DNA from: Wandonia haliotis
Lineage (GTDB): Bacteria; Bacteroidota; Bacteroidia; Flavobacteriales_D; Crocinitomicaceae
Assembly (NCBI RefSeq): GCF_039523435.1
Contig: NZ_BAAAFH010000022.1
Coordinates: 1-64,000, forward strand
DNA length: 64,000 bases
Reading direction: 5' to 3'
Under the pieces are notes generated by a model. That model was not told the origin of the DNA. It did not search any database and saw only the letters and a list, made by a program, of their open reading frames with translations. Every line of letters begins with the position of its first letter. Within the stretch, counting starts at the first letter, position 1. The position numbers and the translations under genes are program-made. Below are positions 27,401 to 36,197 of the stretch, piece after piece.

Positions 27401-27442
27401 TCCGGCAAGCGTGAAAACATGGATACCTTTAAACTCTCCTAA
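24440..27442 (+). CDS. dnaE: DNA polymerase III alpha subunit, short DnaE-type, of a dinB-dnaE cassette
   Basis: A C-family DNA polymerase of 1000 residues. An N-terminal PHP domain (NVHSYYSLRYG) leads to the palm with PDFDIDFSWKDRDD near residue 350 and the third metal Asp in GLFKFDILSQ near 477, then AFSKGHSASYA and a C-terminal OB-fold stretch. It is shorter than a main replicative DnaE and is coupled to dinB, so it is probably an accessory polymerase like DnaE2/ImuC. An ImuA-like or S24/LexA-like partner gene is not present next to it. Its last 45 bp overlap the convergent glycosyltransferase gene. Confidence 0.88.
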   Translation: MLNVHSYYSLRYGIHSPENVIRWMKQNGYTTFALTDINCSTAILQFVRIAQEQGVKPVAGIDFREGIRQKYVGLAKNNRGFQELNHFLSQHLQNGQPFPDEAPALQHCFFIYPTTNLPRRKLSEQEYIGIGKSDLNKIKWSNYSGDTERMVILAPMTFLNKQDFNTHRLLRAIDKNTLLSMLPSSEQALESDTFQSIKELQLCFQEVPSIFERTQQLLDSCSLFFGFGEQVSPQNQLTYTGSEKQDLELITQLTQKGITQRYPKANDEIRKRVKNEIEVIYQKGFLSYFLITWDIIQYARSKGYFYVGRGSGANSIVAYLLHITNVDPSELDLYFERFINLYRKNPPDFDIDFSWKDRDDVIRYIFQRFPHSTLLATYSTFQYKATLRELGKVFGLPKSEIETLASDPGYVAQDKLSDLVLRYSKRIEGLPSHLSIHAGGIVISEKPITWFSASFLPPKGLPTTQFSMLEAEDVGLFKFDILSQRGLSKISESLEIIRENQPQNPPHDIHDVHVFKNDEKIKALIRNAEAIGCFYVESPGMRMLLKKLQTDTYLGLVAASSIIRPGVAQSGMMREYILRHRIPEKRKEAHPVMAEIMPETYGVMVYQEDVIKVAHHFAGLTLAEADVLRRGMSGKFRSRIEFHEIRETFRENCLKRGYPEEIIREVWRQIESFAGYAFSKGHSASYAVESYQSLYLKAYYPLEYMLATINNFGGFYRTEFYVHEARKLGATIEPPSVNYGDYKSVISGKTIYLGFQLVSGIEIKVIDRLLFERTTNGPFTSFKDLTQRIQLPLEQLLLIIRIGGLRDFPESRKELLWKAHVYHNRKKDEQHQPLLFQSPVKDFTLPSLDEDRLEEAFEQLELLGFPLCSPFLLLKDKIPPLIHPFEQLHRKRGLKVCRYGYLVTTKRTRTTYGENMFFGTFIDQDGNYFDTVHFPEFARRYPFRGNGIYKITGIVTEEFGVYTIEVGQMIKLPYCDDPRYSEKETVLSGKRENMDTFKLS

Positions 27443-28990
27443 AGGTTTTTCTAAAAACGGTTGAATATAATCAAGTTCCAACTGCGCCGGATCTGTAATA
27501 AACAAGTATTTTGCTCCGGCATCAATTAGTTGATCGATCTCTTCTCTTGATGAATAATGCATAAAATTTGTCCAACCTCTTTTATTCAGGAAATAAAGAG
27601 ACACACTAAATGAATAATCAGATAAACAAATTACTTTATCATCAGGTTGTACCCCTGCCTTTTCAAGATCAGGAAGAACCGCTTTGTAACGCCACCAATT
27701 TGCAGACACATCCCAGTTTACCCACCTCATCATTCCAACAAACTGTTCATTTCCTACAACAGGAAAATCACCTTCCGCTGCTCTGGTTTTCAATTTTACA
27801 ACACTTAAACAGTAGATAAAATTATATCCAAGAAACAGTACAAAAAGAATCTTTAGTACAGGTGACCTGTAAATCTTCTCTTTTCGTTCTTTTAACCAGT
27901 AAAAGAACGGAACAAACGAAGAAACAAACAAAATCAATAGGGGAATGTAATAGTAATCATGATTTTCAAAAAGAGGTGCCCACAACAGAAAATAAAGGAG
28001 CCCTCCAGTAAAAACAAAGATATTTCCCAAGGAAATAATCAATGGTAATTTTCGGAAGAACAATAAATTGACAAGAGGAAGCAATACTACAAGGGCGATC
28101 ATGGGACGACTAAAGAAAATAATCGTGGTCGTTGTTTTCATCCCATCCCACAATTTGGCTAACCCTGCTTCATCCATTAACCACAAAGGGTATATACTGT
28201 TAAATGTGTATTTAAACTGATGCTGTTCGTTATAATACGAAGCATAAAAATACCATGAAAAGACAGCCAGAATCACTATTCCGAACCCAATAAAAGTAGC
28301 TCCGGGGCGTTGAAAAACCCTTCCTCCTTCACTCAGTTTTTTCCCCAGTAATTCGATAAGGAAAGCTGCACCCAAAAAGACAAATAATATCAAACTGGAT
28401 ACTTTTATAAGCCCTGCCAAAGCAAAAAATAACACAGCCCACCACAAGGAGTATTTTGCCCAGGGAATCCGGATGGATCGCACAAGAAAATAAAAAGCTA
28501 TCAGAATAAAGCAAAAAGCGGGGACGTCTGTTAGAAAGCTTACTCCAAACACAACAAATACAGGAGAGGTAAATAATAATAAACTCAATACTGTAGACCA
28601 GAAATTTCCAAAATTGAGCAATAATAATGTTCTAAAAAAAGCAAATACTCCTGCCAACAAAATTAAAAGGTAAAACACTCTGTACAGCATAACCGATTCC
28701 CCAAAAACTGACCATGTTTTTCCTACCAGATAGTACAAAACGGGAAACTCTCCGGCCGTTTTTCCGGTAGTTAATTTATCTGCGAGTAATATATCAATCT
28801 CCGGTTCTGCAAAAGCTGCTCCATTGGCATAATTACGAGCTAAAGACAGACAGTCTGTCTGTCGCCACAAATGCATGTTCATGGGTTCTTTTTCCAGAAC
28901 ACCGTCATAGTAGGACACTGTCATTACAGCAACAAAAAAGAAAAACAATACATTCGGGTAATTCTTGAACCAGGTATACATCTTCTTCAT
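27398..28990 (-). CDS. GT39/ArnT-like membrane glycosyltransferase
   Basis: A polytopic membrane protein of 530 residues with about ten or more transmembrane segments. The N-terminal periplasmic loop includes MNMHLWRQTDCLSLARNY, where the acidic residue fits the catalytic position of GT-C enzymes such as PMT/ArnT. These move sugars from polyprenyl-phosphate donors to protein or lipid acceptors. The soluble C-terminal part (after about 420) is short. The stop lies inside dnaE: the two convergent genes share 45 bp. Donor and acceptor are unknown. Confidence 0.75.
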   Translation of the reverse strand: MKKMYTWFKNYPNVLFFFFVAVMTVSYYDGVLEKEPMNMHLWRQTDCLSLARNYANGAAFAEPEIDILLADKLTTGKTAGEFPVLYYLVGKTWSVFGESVMLYRVFYLLILLAGVFAFFRTLLLLNFGNFWSTVLSLLLFTSPVFVVFGVSFLTDVPAFCFILIAFYFLVRSIRIPWAKYSLWWAVLFFALAGLIKVSSLILFVFLGAAFLIELLGKKLSEGGRVFQRPGATFIGFGIVILAVFSWYFYASYYNEQHQFKYTFNSIYPLWLMDEAGLAKLWDGMKTTTTIIFFSRPMIALVVLLPLVNLLFFRKLPLIISLGNIFVFTGGLLYFLLWAPLFENHDYYYIPLLILFVSSFVPFFYWLKERKEKIYRSPVLKILFVLFLGYNFIYCLSVVKLKTRAAEGDFPVVGNEQFVGMMRWVNWDVSANWWRYKAVLPDLEKAGVQPDDKVICLSDYSFSVSLYFLNKRGWTNFMHYSSREEIDQLIDAGAKYLFITDPAQLELDYIQPFLEKPLGEFKGIHVFTLAG

Positions 28991-29028
28991 CTTTACAGAG
29001 TAATTACTTAGCTAAGGTAGTATTTTCT

Positions 29029-31131
29029 TCAGGAAAGTCTTTTTAACCCAATCCTTTTCCTGTTTTTATCCACTTCCAGCACCTCCACCTCTACATGTTC
29101 ATGCAATGCTATAAAATCAGCCGGATTCTCGACATACACATCTGCAAGCTGTGATTTATGAATTAATCCGTTTTCCTTTATTCCAATATTAACAAATGCT
29201 CCAAAATTCGTCACATTGGTTACCAGACCGGGTAACTTCTGACCAACAAAAAGATCATCTATCGTCCGAACTGACTTGTCAAATTCCAAAACTTTAGCTG
29301 TCTTTCGCGGATCTCTTCCCGGTTTTTTCAATTCATTCAAAATATCATGTTCTGTAAATGTAAGATTCTGTGTATTTTCCAATTCTTTCAGTACTTTCTC
29401 ATTCCCCAATAACTCCTCTACACTACTACCTTTCATTGCAGCAAAAGAAGCTACAATTCCGTATGATTCAGGGTGAACAGCCGTATTATCTAATGGATTA
29501 TCCCCTTTCCTAATCCGTAAAAATCCCGCACATTGCTCAAACGCTTTTTCTCCCAATCGCGGTACTTTTTTCAACTCTTTCCGATTAACAAAAGCACCAT
29601 TCTCACTTCTGTATTTCACAATATTCTCAGCAAGTGATATTCCCAGACCGGAAACATACGACAATAAATAGGGCGAAGCCGTATTTAGATCCACACCAAC
29701 ACTATTTACAGCAGAGATGACCACATCATCCAACGCTTCTTTTAATTTCTTTTGGTCAACATCATGTTGGTACTGACCTACTCCCAACGACTTAGGATCA
29801 ATTTTCACCAATTCAGACAAAGGATCCATTAATCTCCTTCCTATCGAAACAGATCCTCTTACCGTTACATCAAAAGAGGGGAACTCCTTCCTTGCAATCG
29901 AAGAAGCTGAATAAATCGAAGCTCCATCTTCCCTCACAACAAAAACCTGTACATCATTTCTGAATCGAATCTGTTTGATAAAATATTCCGTTTCTCTTCC
30001 GGCAGTTCCATCACCAATCGCAATCGCTTCAATTTTATACGTCTCAACTAACTGGCTTATTTTCGAAGCCGCTTTTCCTGTTTCTTTTTGGGGAGGATGC
30101 GGATAAATCGTTTCATTATGGAGTAAGCTTCCATTTTCATCCAGACAGACGACTTTACAGCCTGTTCTAAATCCAGGATCTATTGCCAGAATTCGTTTAC
30201 TACCCAATGGAGATGCCAAAAGCAATTGTTTCAGGTTTTTCGCAAAAACGCCTATAGCTTCTTCATCCGCCTTTTGTTTCATTTCTGCTAATGCTTCATT
30301 TTCTAAAGAAGAAGAAAGTAATCTTGTGTAAGCATCCTTAGCCGCATCAGCAACACAATCAGCATCTTTACCGTTCCCTCTTACAACTGCTCTTTCAATA
30401 ATTTCGACAGCTTCTTCTTTATCCGGCTGGGCTTTTACACGTAAAAAGCCTTCTTTTGCTCCACGCATAATCGCTAAAAAACGGTGAGATGGACATCGCT
30501 GCAATTTTTCTTCGTGTTTAAAATAATCCTTATACAGTTGCGCTTCCTCTTCTTTTCCTTTGATCAAAGCAGCAGTCAATACGGCTTTCCTTTCATACAA
30601 CTGTCGTAATCTCGAACGTACAAACGTATTCTCATTAATCCATTCGGCAATGATATCCTTTGCTCCGGCTATTGTATCTTCTACATCAGGAACATCATGA
30701 TTCACAAAGCGCTCTGCCATCACATCCGGGTCACCACCTCGTTGTGACATGATCATTTTTGCCAACGGCTCCAACCCTAACTCTCTCGCTACCTGACCTT
30801 TTGTTCTCCTCTTGGGTTTATAGGGTAAATACAGGTCTTCCAACTCCGTAGTCGAATAACAATTCTCAATTTTGACTTTCAAATCATCGCTTAACAATCC
30901 CTGTTCATCAATGGCTGACAGAATACTTTGTTTTCTATCAACCAGTTCATTCCACTTTTTTAAAGCATCCCGAATAGTCGTAATTTCAACTTCATCCAGC
31001 CCTCCGGTTCTTTCCTTTCTATACCGGGAAATAAAAGGAACCGTTGCTCCTTCAGTAAGCAAATCAATTGTGGCAGAAATTTGTTTGGGTGAAACAGCGA
31101 TTGACAAGCGGATAAATTCAATATTAGTCAT
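29029..31131 (-). CDS. tex: Tex-family RNA-binding transcription accessory protein
   Basis: A protein of 700 residues in the Tex/Spt6-like family. The N-terminal helical block shows TVPFISRYRKERTGGLDE, a YqgF-like RNase H fold is at about 320-450 (ILAIDPGFRTGCKVV), two helix-hairpin-helix units come next, and an S1 RNA-binding domain lies at about 625-695 (PGLVTNVTNFGAFVNIG). Members act with RNA polymerase and ribosomes. A 21-residue extension from an upstream ATG (31194) lacks family likeness, so the start is set at MTNIEF. It is divergent from the CoA-transferase gene. Confidence 0.93.
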   Translation of the reverse strand: MTNIEFIRLSIAVSPKQISATIDLLTEGATVPFISRYRKERTGGLDEVEITTIRDALKKWNELVDRKQSILSAIDEQGLLSDDLKVKIENCYSTTELEDLYLPYKPKRRTKGQVARELGLEPLAKMIMSQRGGDPDVMAERFVNHDVPDVEDTIAGAKDIIAEWINENTFVRSRLRQLYERKAVLTAALIKGKEEEAQLYKDYFKHEEKLQRCPSHRFLAIMRGAKEGFLRVKAQPDKEEAVEIIERAVVRGNGKDADCVADAAKDAYTRLLSSSLENEALAEMKQKADEEAIGVFAKNLKQLLLASPLGSKRILAIDPGFRTGCKVVCLDENGSLLHNETIYPHPPQKETGKAASKISQLVETYKIEAIAIGDGTAGRETEYFIKQIRFRNDVQVFVVREDGASIYSASSIARKEFPSFDVTVRGSVSIGRRLMDPLSELVKIDPKSLGVGQYQHDVDQKKLKEALDDVVISAVNSVGVDLNTASPYLLSYVSGLGISLAENIVKYRSENGAFVNRKELKKVPRLGEKAFEQCAGFLRIRKGDNPLDNTAVHPESYGIVASFAAMKGSSVEELLGNEKVLKELENTQNLTFTEHDILNELKKPGRDPRKTAKVLEFDKSVRTIDDLFVGQKLPGLVTNVTNFGAFVNIGIKENGLIHKSQLADVYVENPADFIALHEHVEVEVLEVDKNRKRIGLKRLS

Positions 31132-31251
31132 TACCGAACGTATAAAATTTGAATGAAAAAATATAACAGCCGCTAAATATACGCTAAATTTCACGTATCA
31201 CTTTGCGAATGAAGCGAGACTAAAAGTATTTCTATACTATTTGTTAAGATG

Positions 31252-31283
31252 TTTGTCTTTGCTCTGCATTTTTGCAATTTTTG
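31252..31283 (+). promoter_or_regulatory. candidate promoter of the CoA-transferase gene
   Basis: TTTG at 31252-31255 and AATTTTTG at 31276-31283 (one base off TAnnTTTG) with 20 bp between. The predicted leader would be very short, so the call is weak. Confidence 0.28.
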
Positions 31284-31297
31284 TAAAAAAGAAATTT

Positions 31298-32362
31298 ATG
31301 CTCGAGGGATTAAAAGTCGTTGAACTGGCAACGGTTCTTGCCGGACCACATGTGGGAATGTTCTTTGCAGAGCTCGGAGCTGAAGTTCTGAAGGTTGAAC
31401 ACCCTGAGCATCCGGACGTAACCCGTTCGTGGAAACTTCCAACAGAAAGACCGGATAGTTCCGTTTCTGCTTATTTCTCAAGTGTTAATTACCATAAGAC
31501 ATACATCCGGCTAAACCTCTCAAAAGAAGAGGATAGATATGAAGCTCTTAACCTGATAAAAGAGGCTGATATCGTACTAATGAACTTCAAGAAGGGAGAC
31601 CAGGAAAAATTTAATTTGACAGATAAGACATTACTTCAGTTCAATCCCGGACTATTGATTGGTAAAATTTCCGGATTCGGAGAAGAGTCGGATCGTGTCG
31701 CCTATGATTTAATTTTACAGGCAGAAACCGGTTACATGTCTATGAATGGAACTCCCGAAAGCGGACCAGTTAAAATGCCTGTAGCTTTTATAGATGTACT
31801 TGCCGCCCATCATCTGAAAGAAGGTCTACTTGTTGCATTGCTCAACCGTCAACGTACAGGAAAAGGCGGAGTCGTTCATGTTTCGCTTTATGACGCAGCT
31901 ATTAGCAGTCTGGTCAATCAGGCATCCAACTATCTTATGAATAAACACATTCCTCAGCGTATCGGTTCTCTTCACCCCAATATTGCTCCTTACGGTGAAC
32001 TCTTTAAAACGAAGGATGACAAAGAGGTTACATTTGCCATCGGAAGCCAGATACATTTTGAGAAATTAGTGACCGTACTCGAAGCAAAAGAGTTATTGAA
32101 AGACAAGCGATTTATCAATAACCAGGTTCGGGTTGATCATCGTTTTGAATTAGCTGAACTGATTCAACAAAAAGTAATACTGTGGCAGGCAGAGACCTTA
32201 AATAATGAACTAAGAAAAGTATTTGTTCCCTGCGCTATCATAAAAAATCTGCGCGAAGTGTTTAGAGAGGAAGGTGCTCAAAAACTAATTCGGGAAGAAA
32301 AAATAGAGGGTCGTCTTACTAAACGTGTCACCGGAATCGCATTTACCTATGGATCTTATTGA
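31298..32362 (+). CDS. CaiB/BaiF family CoA-transferase
   Basis: A class III CoA-transferase-like protein of 354 residues, related to alpha-methylacyl-CoA racemase and formyl-CoA transferase. It opens with LEGLKVVELATVLAGPHVG and MFFAELGAEVLKVEHP, the family signature, and has ISGFGEESDRVAYDLILQ in the middle. A catalytic Asp is expected near 169 (sequence around YDLILQAETGYMSMNG). The Met at 31298 is preferred because the upstream 19 residues are unlike the family. The acyl-CoA substrate is unknown. It overlaps the following GNAT gene by 14 nt. Confidence 0.85.
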   Translation: MLEGLKVVELATVLAGPHVGMFFAELGAEVLKVEHPEHPDVTRSWKLPTERPDSSVSAYFSSVNYHKTYIRLNLSKEEDRYEALNLIKEADIVLMNFKKGDQEKFNLTDKTLLQFNPGLLIGKISGFGEESDRVAYDLILQAETGYMSMNGTPESGPVKMPVAFIDVLAAHHLKEGLLVALLNRQRTGKGGVVHVSLYDAAISSLVNQASNYLMNKHIPQRIGSLHPNIAPYGELFKTKDDKEVTFAIGSQIHFEKLVTVLEAKELLKDKRFINNQVRVDHRFELAELIQQKVILWQAETLNNELRKVFVPCAIIKNLREVFREEGAQKLIREEKIEGRLTKRVTGIAFTYGSY

Positions 32363-32804
32363 AATACGCTCTCCCCAAAATGAGCAAGAATGGGAAAATT
32401 ATTATGAAATTCGCTATAAAGAATTAAGAGAACCCTGGCAGCAACCACGTGGCTCAGAAAAAGATTCTTCTGATGCACAGGCTACTCATTTCGCCTTATT
32501 TGTAAATGGTGAAATGGCAGGAGTGCTCAGAATGGACTCTACTGAAGATCCTGCTATTAACCAATTCCGATTTATGGCAATCTCCAATTGTTTTCAAGGC
32601 AAAAAACTGGGCTACAAGATACTACACACCGCTGAAAAGGAAGCAATTAAAAGAAATAAATCAAAAATCATATTGCAGGCACGCGAAAAGGCTATCTCAT
32701 TTTATCAACGGGGTGGTTATAAAATCGTCAAGAAATCTCATCTTTTATTCAGTGAAATCCAACACTTTATGATGGAAAAAGAATTACCTTCTTCCCTTAA
32801 ATAA
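32349..32804 (+). CDS. GNAT-family N-acetyltransferase
   Basis: A protein of 151 residues with the GNAT fold: IEIRSPQNEQEWENYYEIR at the start, FRFMAISNCFQGKKLGYKI carrying the acetyl-CoA-binding loop (Q/R-x-x-G-x-G is here QGKKLG), and AISFYQRGGYKIV near the end. The start is set 14 nt inside the CoA-transferase gene, so it is translated from the same message. The substrate is unknown. ElaA-type and YitI-type labels would be guesses. Confidence 0.75.
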   Translation: MDLIEIRSPQNEQEWENYYEIRYKELREPWQQPRGSEKDSSDAQATHFALFVNGEMAGVLRMDSTEDPAINQFRFMAISNCFQGKKLGYKILHTAEKEAIKRNKSKIILQAREKAISFYQRGGYKIVKKSHLLFSEIQHFMMEKELPSSLK

Positions 32805-32927
32805 GCCGATCATAACTCATTTTCACCTCTTGTCACTTCTTAATAAAGGGTAAAATTAGGTTACAATTATTTCAAATTGATTTTATTTTTCCTTAATTTA
32901 GTGTCCAATAAATCAAAAACGAAAAAC

Positions 32928-34655
32928 ATGAAAAAAGTATTACTAAGCTTATTGGCTGTTGTTACAGCCACAGTTGGTTCGGCTCAGGTGATCTTCAACG
33001 TTCTCGATCCTGCGTCGATAGAAGGAGATTACAGTTTCGAAGCTGCTGACTGGGCGTTAACTCCTGATCTTACACTTCCTGCGAATCGTGTTCAGGGTTT
33101 TGTTGAAATTGTAGATGATGGTACAGCCGGAGACTCCCTAGGATGTCAGGCTCTTTCCAATGCTGGAGATGTAGCCGGAAAAGTTGCTATTGTTTATCGC
33201 GGAAATTGTGAATTCGGAGATAAAGCTCTCAATGCGGATGTAGCAGGTGCAATTGCTGTGATTATTGTTAATAATGAACCCGGTGAACCGATCCCGATGG
33301 CTGCAGGGACGAATGGAAATAATGTCGATGTTCCTGTCATCATGATCGGTCAAAGTACAGGAGCAATGATCCGGGCTGAGCTTGATGCCGGAAATCCAGT
33401 TGAAGTTTTCATCGGAAACAAACTCAATCTGTTTGACTACGACTTTGGAATCTACAACAAAGACATTGTACATACAGGAAAAACATCTATTCCTTCATTG
33501 TTAGCACAAAATGGTTCTGAGTTTTCGTATGTACCTGCCGCATGGGTATTCAATTACGGAGCTATAGATCAGACAGATGGTATCTTTAATGTGGTAGTTG
33601 AATTCGGAGGTTCTGAAGTATATAACGAATCTGCTACCGCTTTGAGTATAGATTCAGGAGATAGTTTATATGTATCTCTTCCTGAATTTTCAATGACAAC
33701 TTATGATCCGGGATTGTATACAATTACATACACAACCAGTCTGGCAGGAAATGCAGATGAATACCCTGGCGACAATGAGGTTATTACTTCGTTCCACATA
33801 AACGATAATCAAAAGTATGCAAATGCACGTGTCGATGCTACCGGGGATTTAATTGCCGGCGACGGGTTACGTGCACAGGATGCAGCTAGTTTTGCCGCTT
33901 GTATCGTATTCTCAGACGCCAATGCGTCACGATTAGCTGTTGATGGGATTGATTTTGCCATCTCAAAGTCAGGAGACGAGTCAATTGCCGGGGAATATGT
34001 ATATACTTCAGTATGGCAATGGGGACCATTTGATGATTTAGATGATCCTGCTTTCGGAAGTGCTGAAATCACTTTTGTTGGAGATGGTGAATATAGTTTT
34101 GACAATGGAGAAGTAGGTGGAGAATATGTTTCTACTACACTTAGAAATGCGGATGGAGACTTTATCTTACTTGAAGATAACACACGTTACATTTTCTGTG
34201 CAGAAAGTGATAATGCAGATGTATATTTCTCATTTGACAGCAATACTAATTATTACAGAAACATTGATTTCATCAACCGTCAGCCTTATATGCTAATCAA
34301 GACCACTGATTTTGGTCTTGGATTTACTGATTACTATGGAACTCCGGCAATTGCTGCCAAGTTCATTGATGCTGCGACAGTAGGTTTAGCTCATCAGGAC
34401 GATTTGGTTGAGGTTACTCCATTCCCTAACCCAGCTAAGAATGTTATTACTATTCCATTACAAAACCTTGAAGGAGCTGCAACTCTACAAGTTATTGATG
34501 TAGCAGGAAGAACTGTACTTACAGAAAATGTTACTCTTAATGCATCACAAACACTTAGCGTTGACTTAAGTTCTTTAACAAATGGAACTTACACATTCAA
34601 CATGAACTTTGAAGATGGTAAAGCTTCAACTTTCAGAGTTGTTGTGAACAAATAG
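32928..34655 (+). CDS. secreted PA-domain protein with T9SS type A sorting tail
   Basis: An exported protein of 575 residues. Residues 1-19 are a signal peptide ending in GSAQ. A protease-associated (PA) domain lies at about 45-165 (KVAIVYRGNCEFGDKALNA). The middle is a beta-rich region with many Asp, Gly and Asn. The last 75 residues form a T9SS type A sorting domain (PFPNPAKNVITI, VIDVAGRTV, LTNGTYTF), which leads to surface attachment or release. No protease domain accompanies the PA domain, which is unusual and suggests a binding role. An upstream ATG (32877) would spoil the signal peptide and is not used. Confidence 0.85.
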   Translation: MKKVLLSLLAVVTATVGSAQVIFNVLDPASIEGDYSFEAADWALTPDLTLPANRVQGFVEIVDDGTAGDSLGCQALSNAGDVAGKVAIVYRGNCEFGDKALNADVAGAIAVIIVNNEPGEPIPMAAGTNGNNVDVPVIMIGQSTGAMIRAELDAGNPVEVFIGNKLNLFDYDFGIYNKDIVHTGKTSIPSLLAQNGSEFSYVPAAWVFNYGAIDQTDGIFNVVVEFGGSEVYNESATALSIDSGDSLYVSLPEFSMTTYDPGLYTITYTTSLAGNADEYPGDNEVITSFHINDNQKYANARVDATGDLIAGDGLRAQDAASFAACIVFSDANASRLAVDGIDFAISKSGDESIAGEYVYTSVWQWGPFDDLDDPAFGSAEITFVGDGEYSFDNGEVGGEYVSTTLRNADGDFILLEDNTRYIFCAESDNADVYFSFDSNTNYYRNIDFINRQPYMLIKTTDFGLGFTDYYGTPAIAAKFIDAATVGLAHQDDLVEVTPFPNPAKNVITIPLQNLEGAATLQVIDVAGRTVLTENVTLNASQTLSVDLSSLTNGTYTFNMNFEDGKASTFRVVVNK

Positions 34656-34676
34656 AATAAACTGTCTATTGAATAC

Positions 34677-34711
34677 AAAAAGCGGTGTGATAAATTCACA
34701 CCGCTTTTTTG
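34677..34711. terminator. strong bidirectional terminator
   Basis: Stem AGCGGTGTGA (34681-34690) and TCACACCGCT (34696-34705) with a 5-nt loop, A run before and T6 after. It ends the T9SS gene and can also stop leftward transcripts from the RHS island. Confidence 0.9.
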
Positions 34712-34811
34712 TTTATTTTATCTGATAACGATTAATACATGTCCTATCTCTGAAAGTTTTTATATTTTCTTTCTTCTACTTTTTATTTTTTTGTTGAGTA
34801 TTGAAAGGAAT

Positions 34812-35570
34812 TTAATGCCATTTATAATATTCCCCCTCTGTTAAACCACACCACCTAGTGTATATGTGCATGAAATTCCAATGTAACTCTGAAAAGTCTT
34901 TAATTCTGGAAAATTTTTTCAATGCTGAATTAAAAATATCTACCCACTCCCTTTCAGTTAATTTTAAATTACGCTCTTCTAACTTTTCTCGAATTAGAAA
35001 AATGATTATTCTATATATTATTAATAGATTGTCATAATATGGTTGTATAAGTTCGTATTCATCTAGTAGACCTTCTCTCCATATAATTTTTTCATCTGCG
35101 CCTCCTTTACTACTTGATGAATAACCTGCATTATGATATAAATGCCATTTATTCAAAACCGCATTAGGTTGGTTTGCTAAAAAGCTGTAATCAATCATAT
35201 GATCAATATCTTTAACATATCGAGGTTTATTAACGACACAAACGGGGATCCATTTATTTTGACCTTTCTCTCGTGGATAACCTTCAAATCGAAGATCTCC
35301 AATTATTTTTTGAGCAGATTCCAATTCTTCGACTTTAACCTCTTCCTTATCTTTATTAATTCTTAATACTGAAAGAAGGGTAAAATCATTACCTAATTCA
35401 AATTCATCACCATCATTAGCATCACTAAAATCAATTGGTACAAAACATCTAATGTACAATTGGTTTCCTTTGCATTTAATTTGTTCTCCTCTTATTTTAA
35501 TATCGAAACTTATATCTCGAAATTTATAATAGTAGTCTTTCCCTATTTCTACTTCAAAAGCATTCTTCAT
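34812..35570 (-). CDS. uncharacterised 252-residue protein at the edge of the RHS island
   Basis: I do not recognise this protein. It is soluble, with no signal peptide or membrane segment. Residues 1-110 appear beta-rich (FEVEIGKDYYYKFRDISFDI), and 140-250 appear helical and rich in Trp, Tyr and Glu (LTEREWVDIFNSALKKFS). It is the last gene of the minus-strand toxin island and ends at a strong terminator. Its size, AT-rich codons and place suit an immunity protein or a cargo gene of the island; this is inferred from position only. Confidence 0.55.
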   Translation of the reverse strand: MKNAFEVEIGKDYYYKFRDISFDIKIRGEQIKCKGNQLYIRCFVPIDFSDANDGDEFELGNDFTLLSVLRINKDKEEVKVEELESAQKIIGDLRFEGYPREKGQNKWIPVCVVNKPRYVKDIDHMIDYSFLANQPNAVLNKWHLYHNAGYSSSSKGGADEKIIWREGLLDEYELIQPYYDNLLIIYRIIIFLIREKLEERNLKLTEREWVDIFNSALKKFSRIKDFSELHWNFMHIYTRWCGLTEGEYYKWH

Positions 35571-35746
35571 TATAATCTCTTTATAAACAGAAGATCGATA
35601 CAGATAACTTCCCTAAAGAACTTCCAGAACAATTATACAAATAGCGTTGTACCAATCCGAACGGTTTTTCCAATTTTTACTACCTTTTTCGAATTACATC
35701 TTTTTCAATGTTTCAGCCCTCCACACATTAAGCACACTACCCACTA

Positions 35747-36091
35747 CTAATCCCTCAAATGTTTATACTTCTCCATATAATACAGATCCACCACTTTAGC
35801 CACTGATGGATCTTTTATTGAATACTCAATCAGGACCGTGTCACCTTTTTCAAGGGAAGTTATCTTCATCGGTTGATTTAATTCATATTTCTTTCCATTT
35901 ACTTTGTATTTAAAGTGAGATATGTAACCGGTTCGATAAACAAAATTTGACTCAAAAAAAATAGCTGTCGTCTGTTTTGAATCTTCCAGTAAATTGTCTT
36001 GTCTGATATTTTTTACATAGCGTGTAATTACAACACCAACAATAAAGAGTGCTAACAAACCACCCCATTTAATCTGCTTATTTATTTTCAT
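35747..36091 (-). CDS. small membrane-anchored protein, candidate immunity protein
   Basis: A protein of 114 residues with one transmembrane segment at about 8-24, then a beta-rich outer part. It resembles by eye the 113-residue protein at 38223-38564: both have a single N-terminal membrane helix, an FKYKVNGKKYE-type strand, and GDTVLIEY..KDPS near the end. The start overlaps by 14 nt a short open frame (36078-36197) that carries on in frame after the stop of the preceding membrane gene. The immunity role is inferred from place and paralogy. Confidence 0.6.
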   Translation of the reverse strand: MKINKQIKWGGLLALFIVGVVITRYVKNIRQDNLLEDSKQTTAIFFESNFVYRTGYISHFKYKVNGKKYELNQPMKITSLEKGDTVLIEYSIKDPSVAKVVDLYYMEKYKHLRD

Positions 36092-36197
36092 TTCCAGACT
36101 CTTTTAAGGCTTTTTTAAGAGGTATCATAAAGAAGTTGTTACCCGTTATAAAATTTAAACGCGAATATTTAGTTCTGAGAACACGACTACATGCAAA

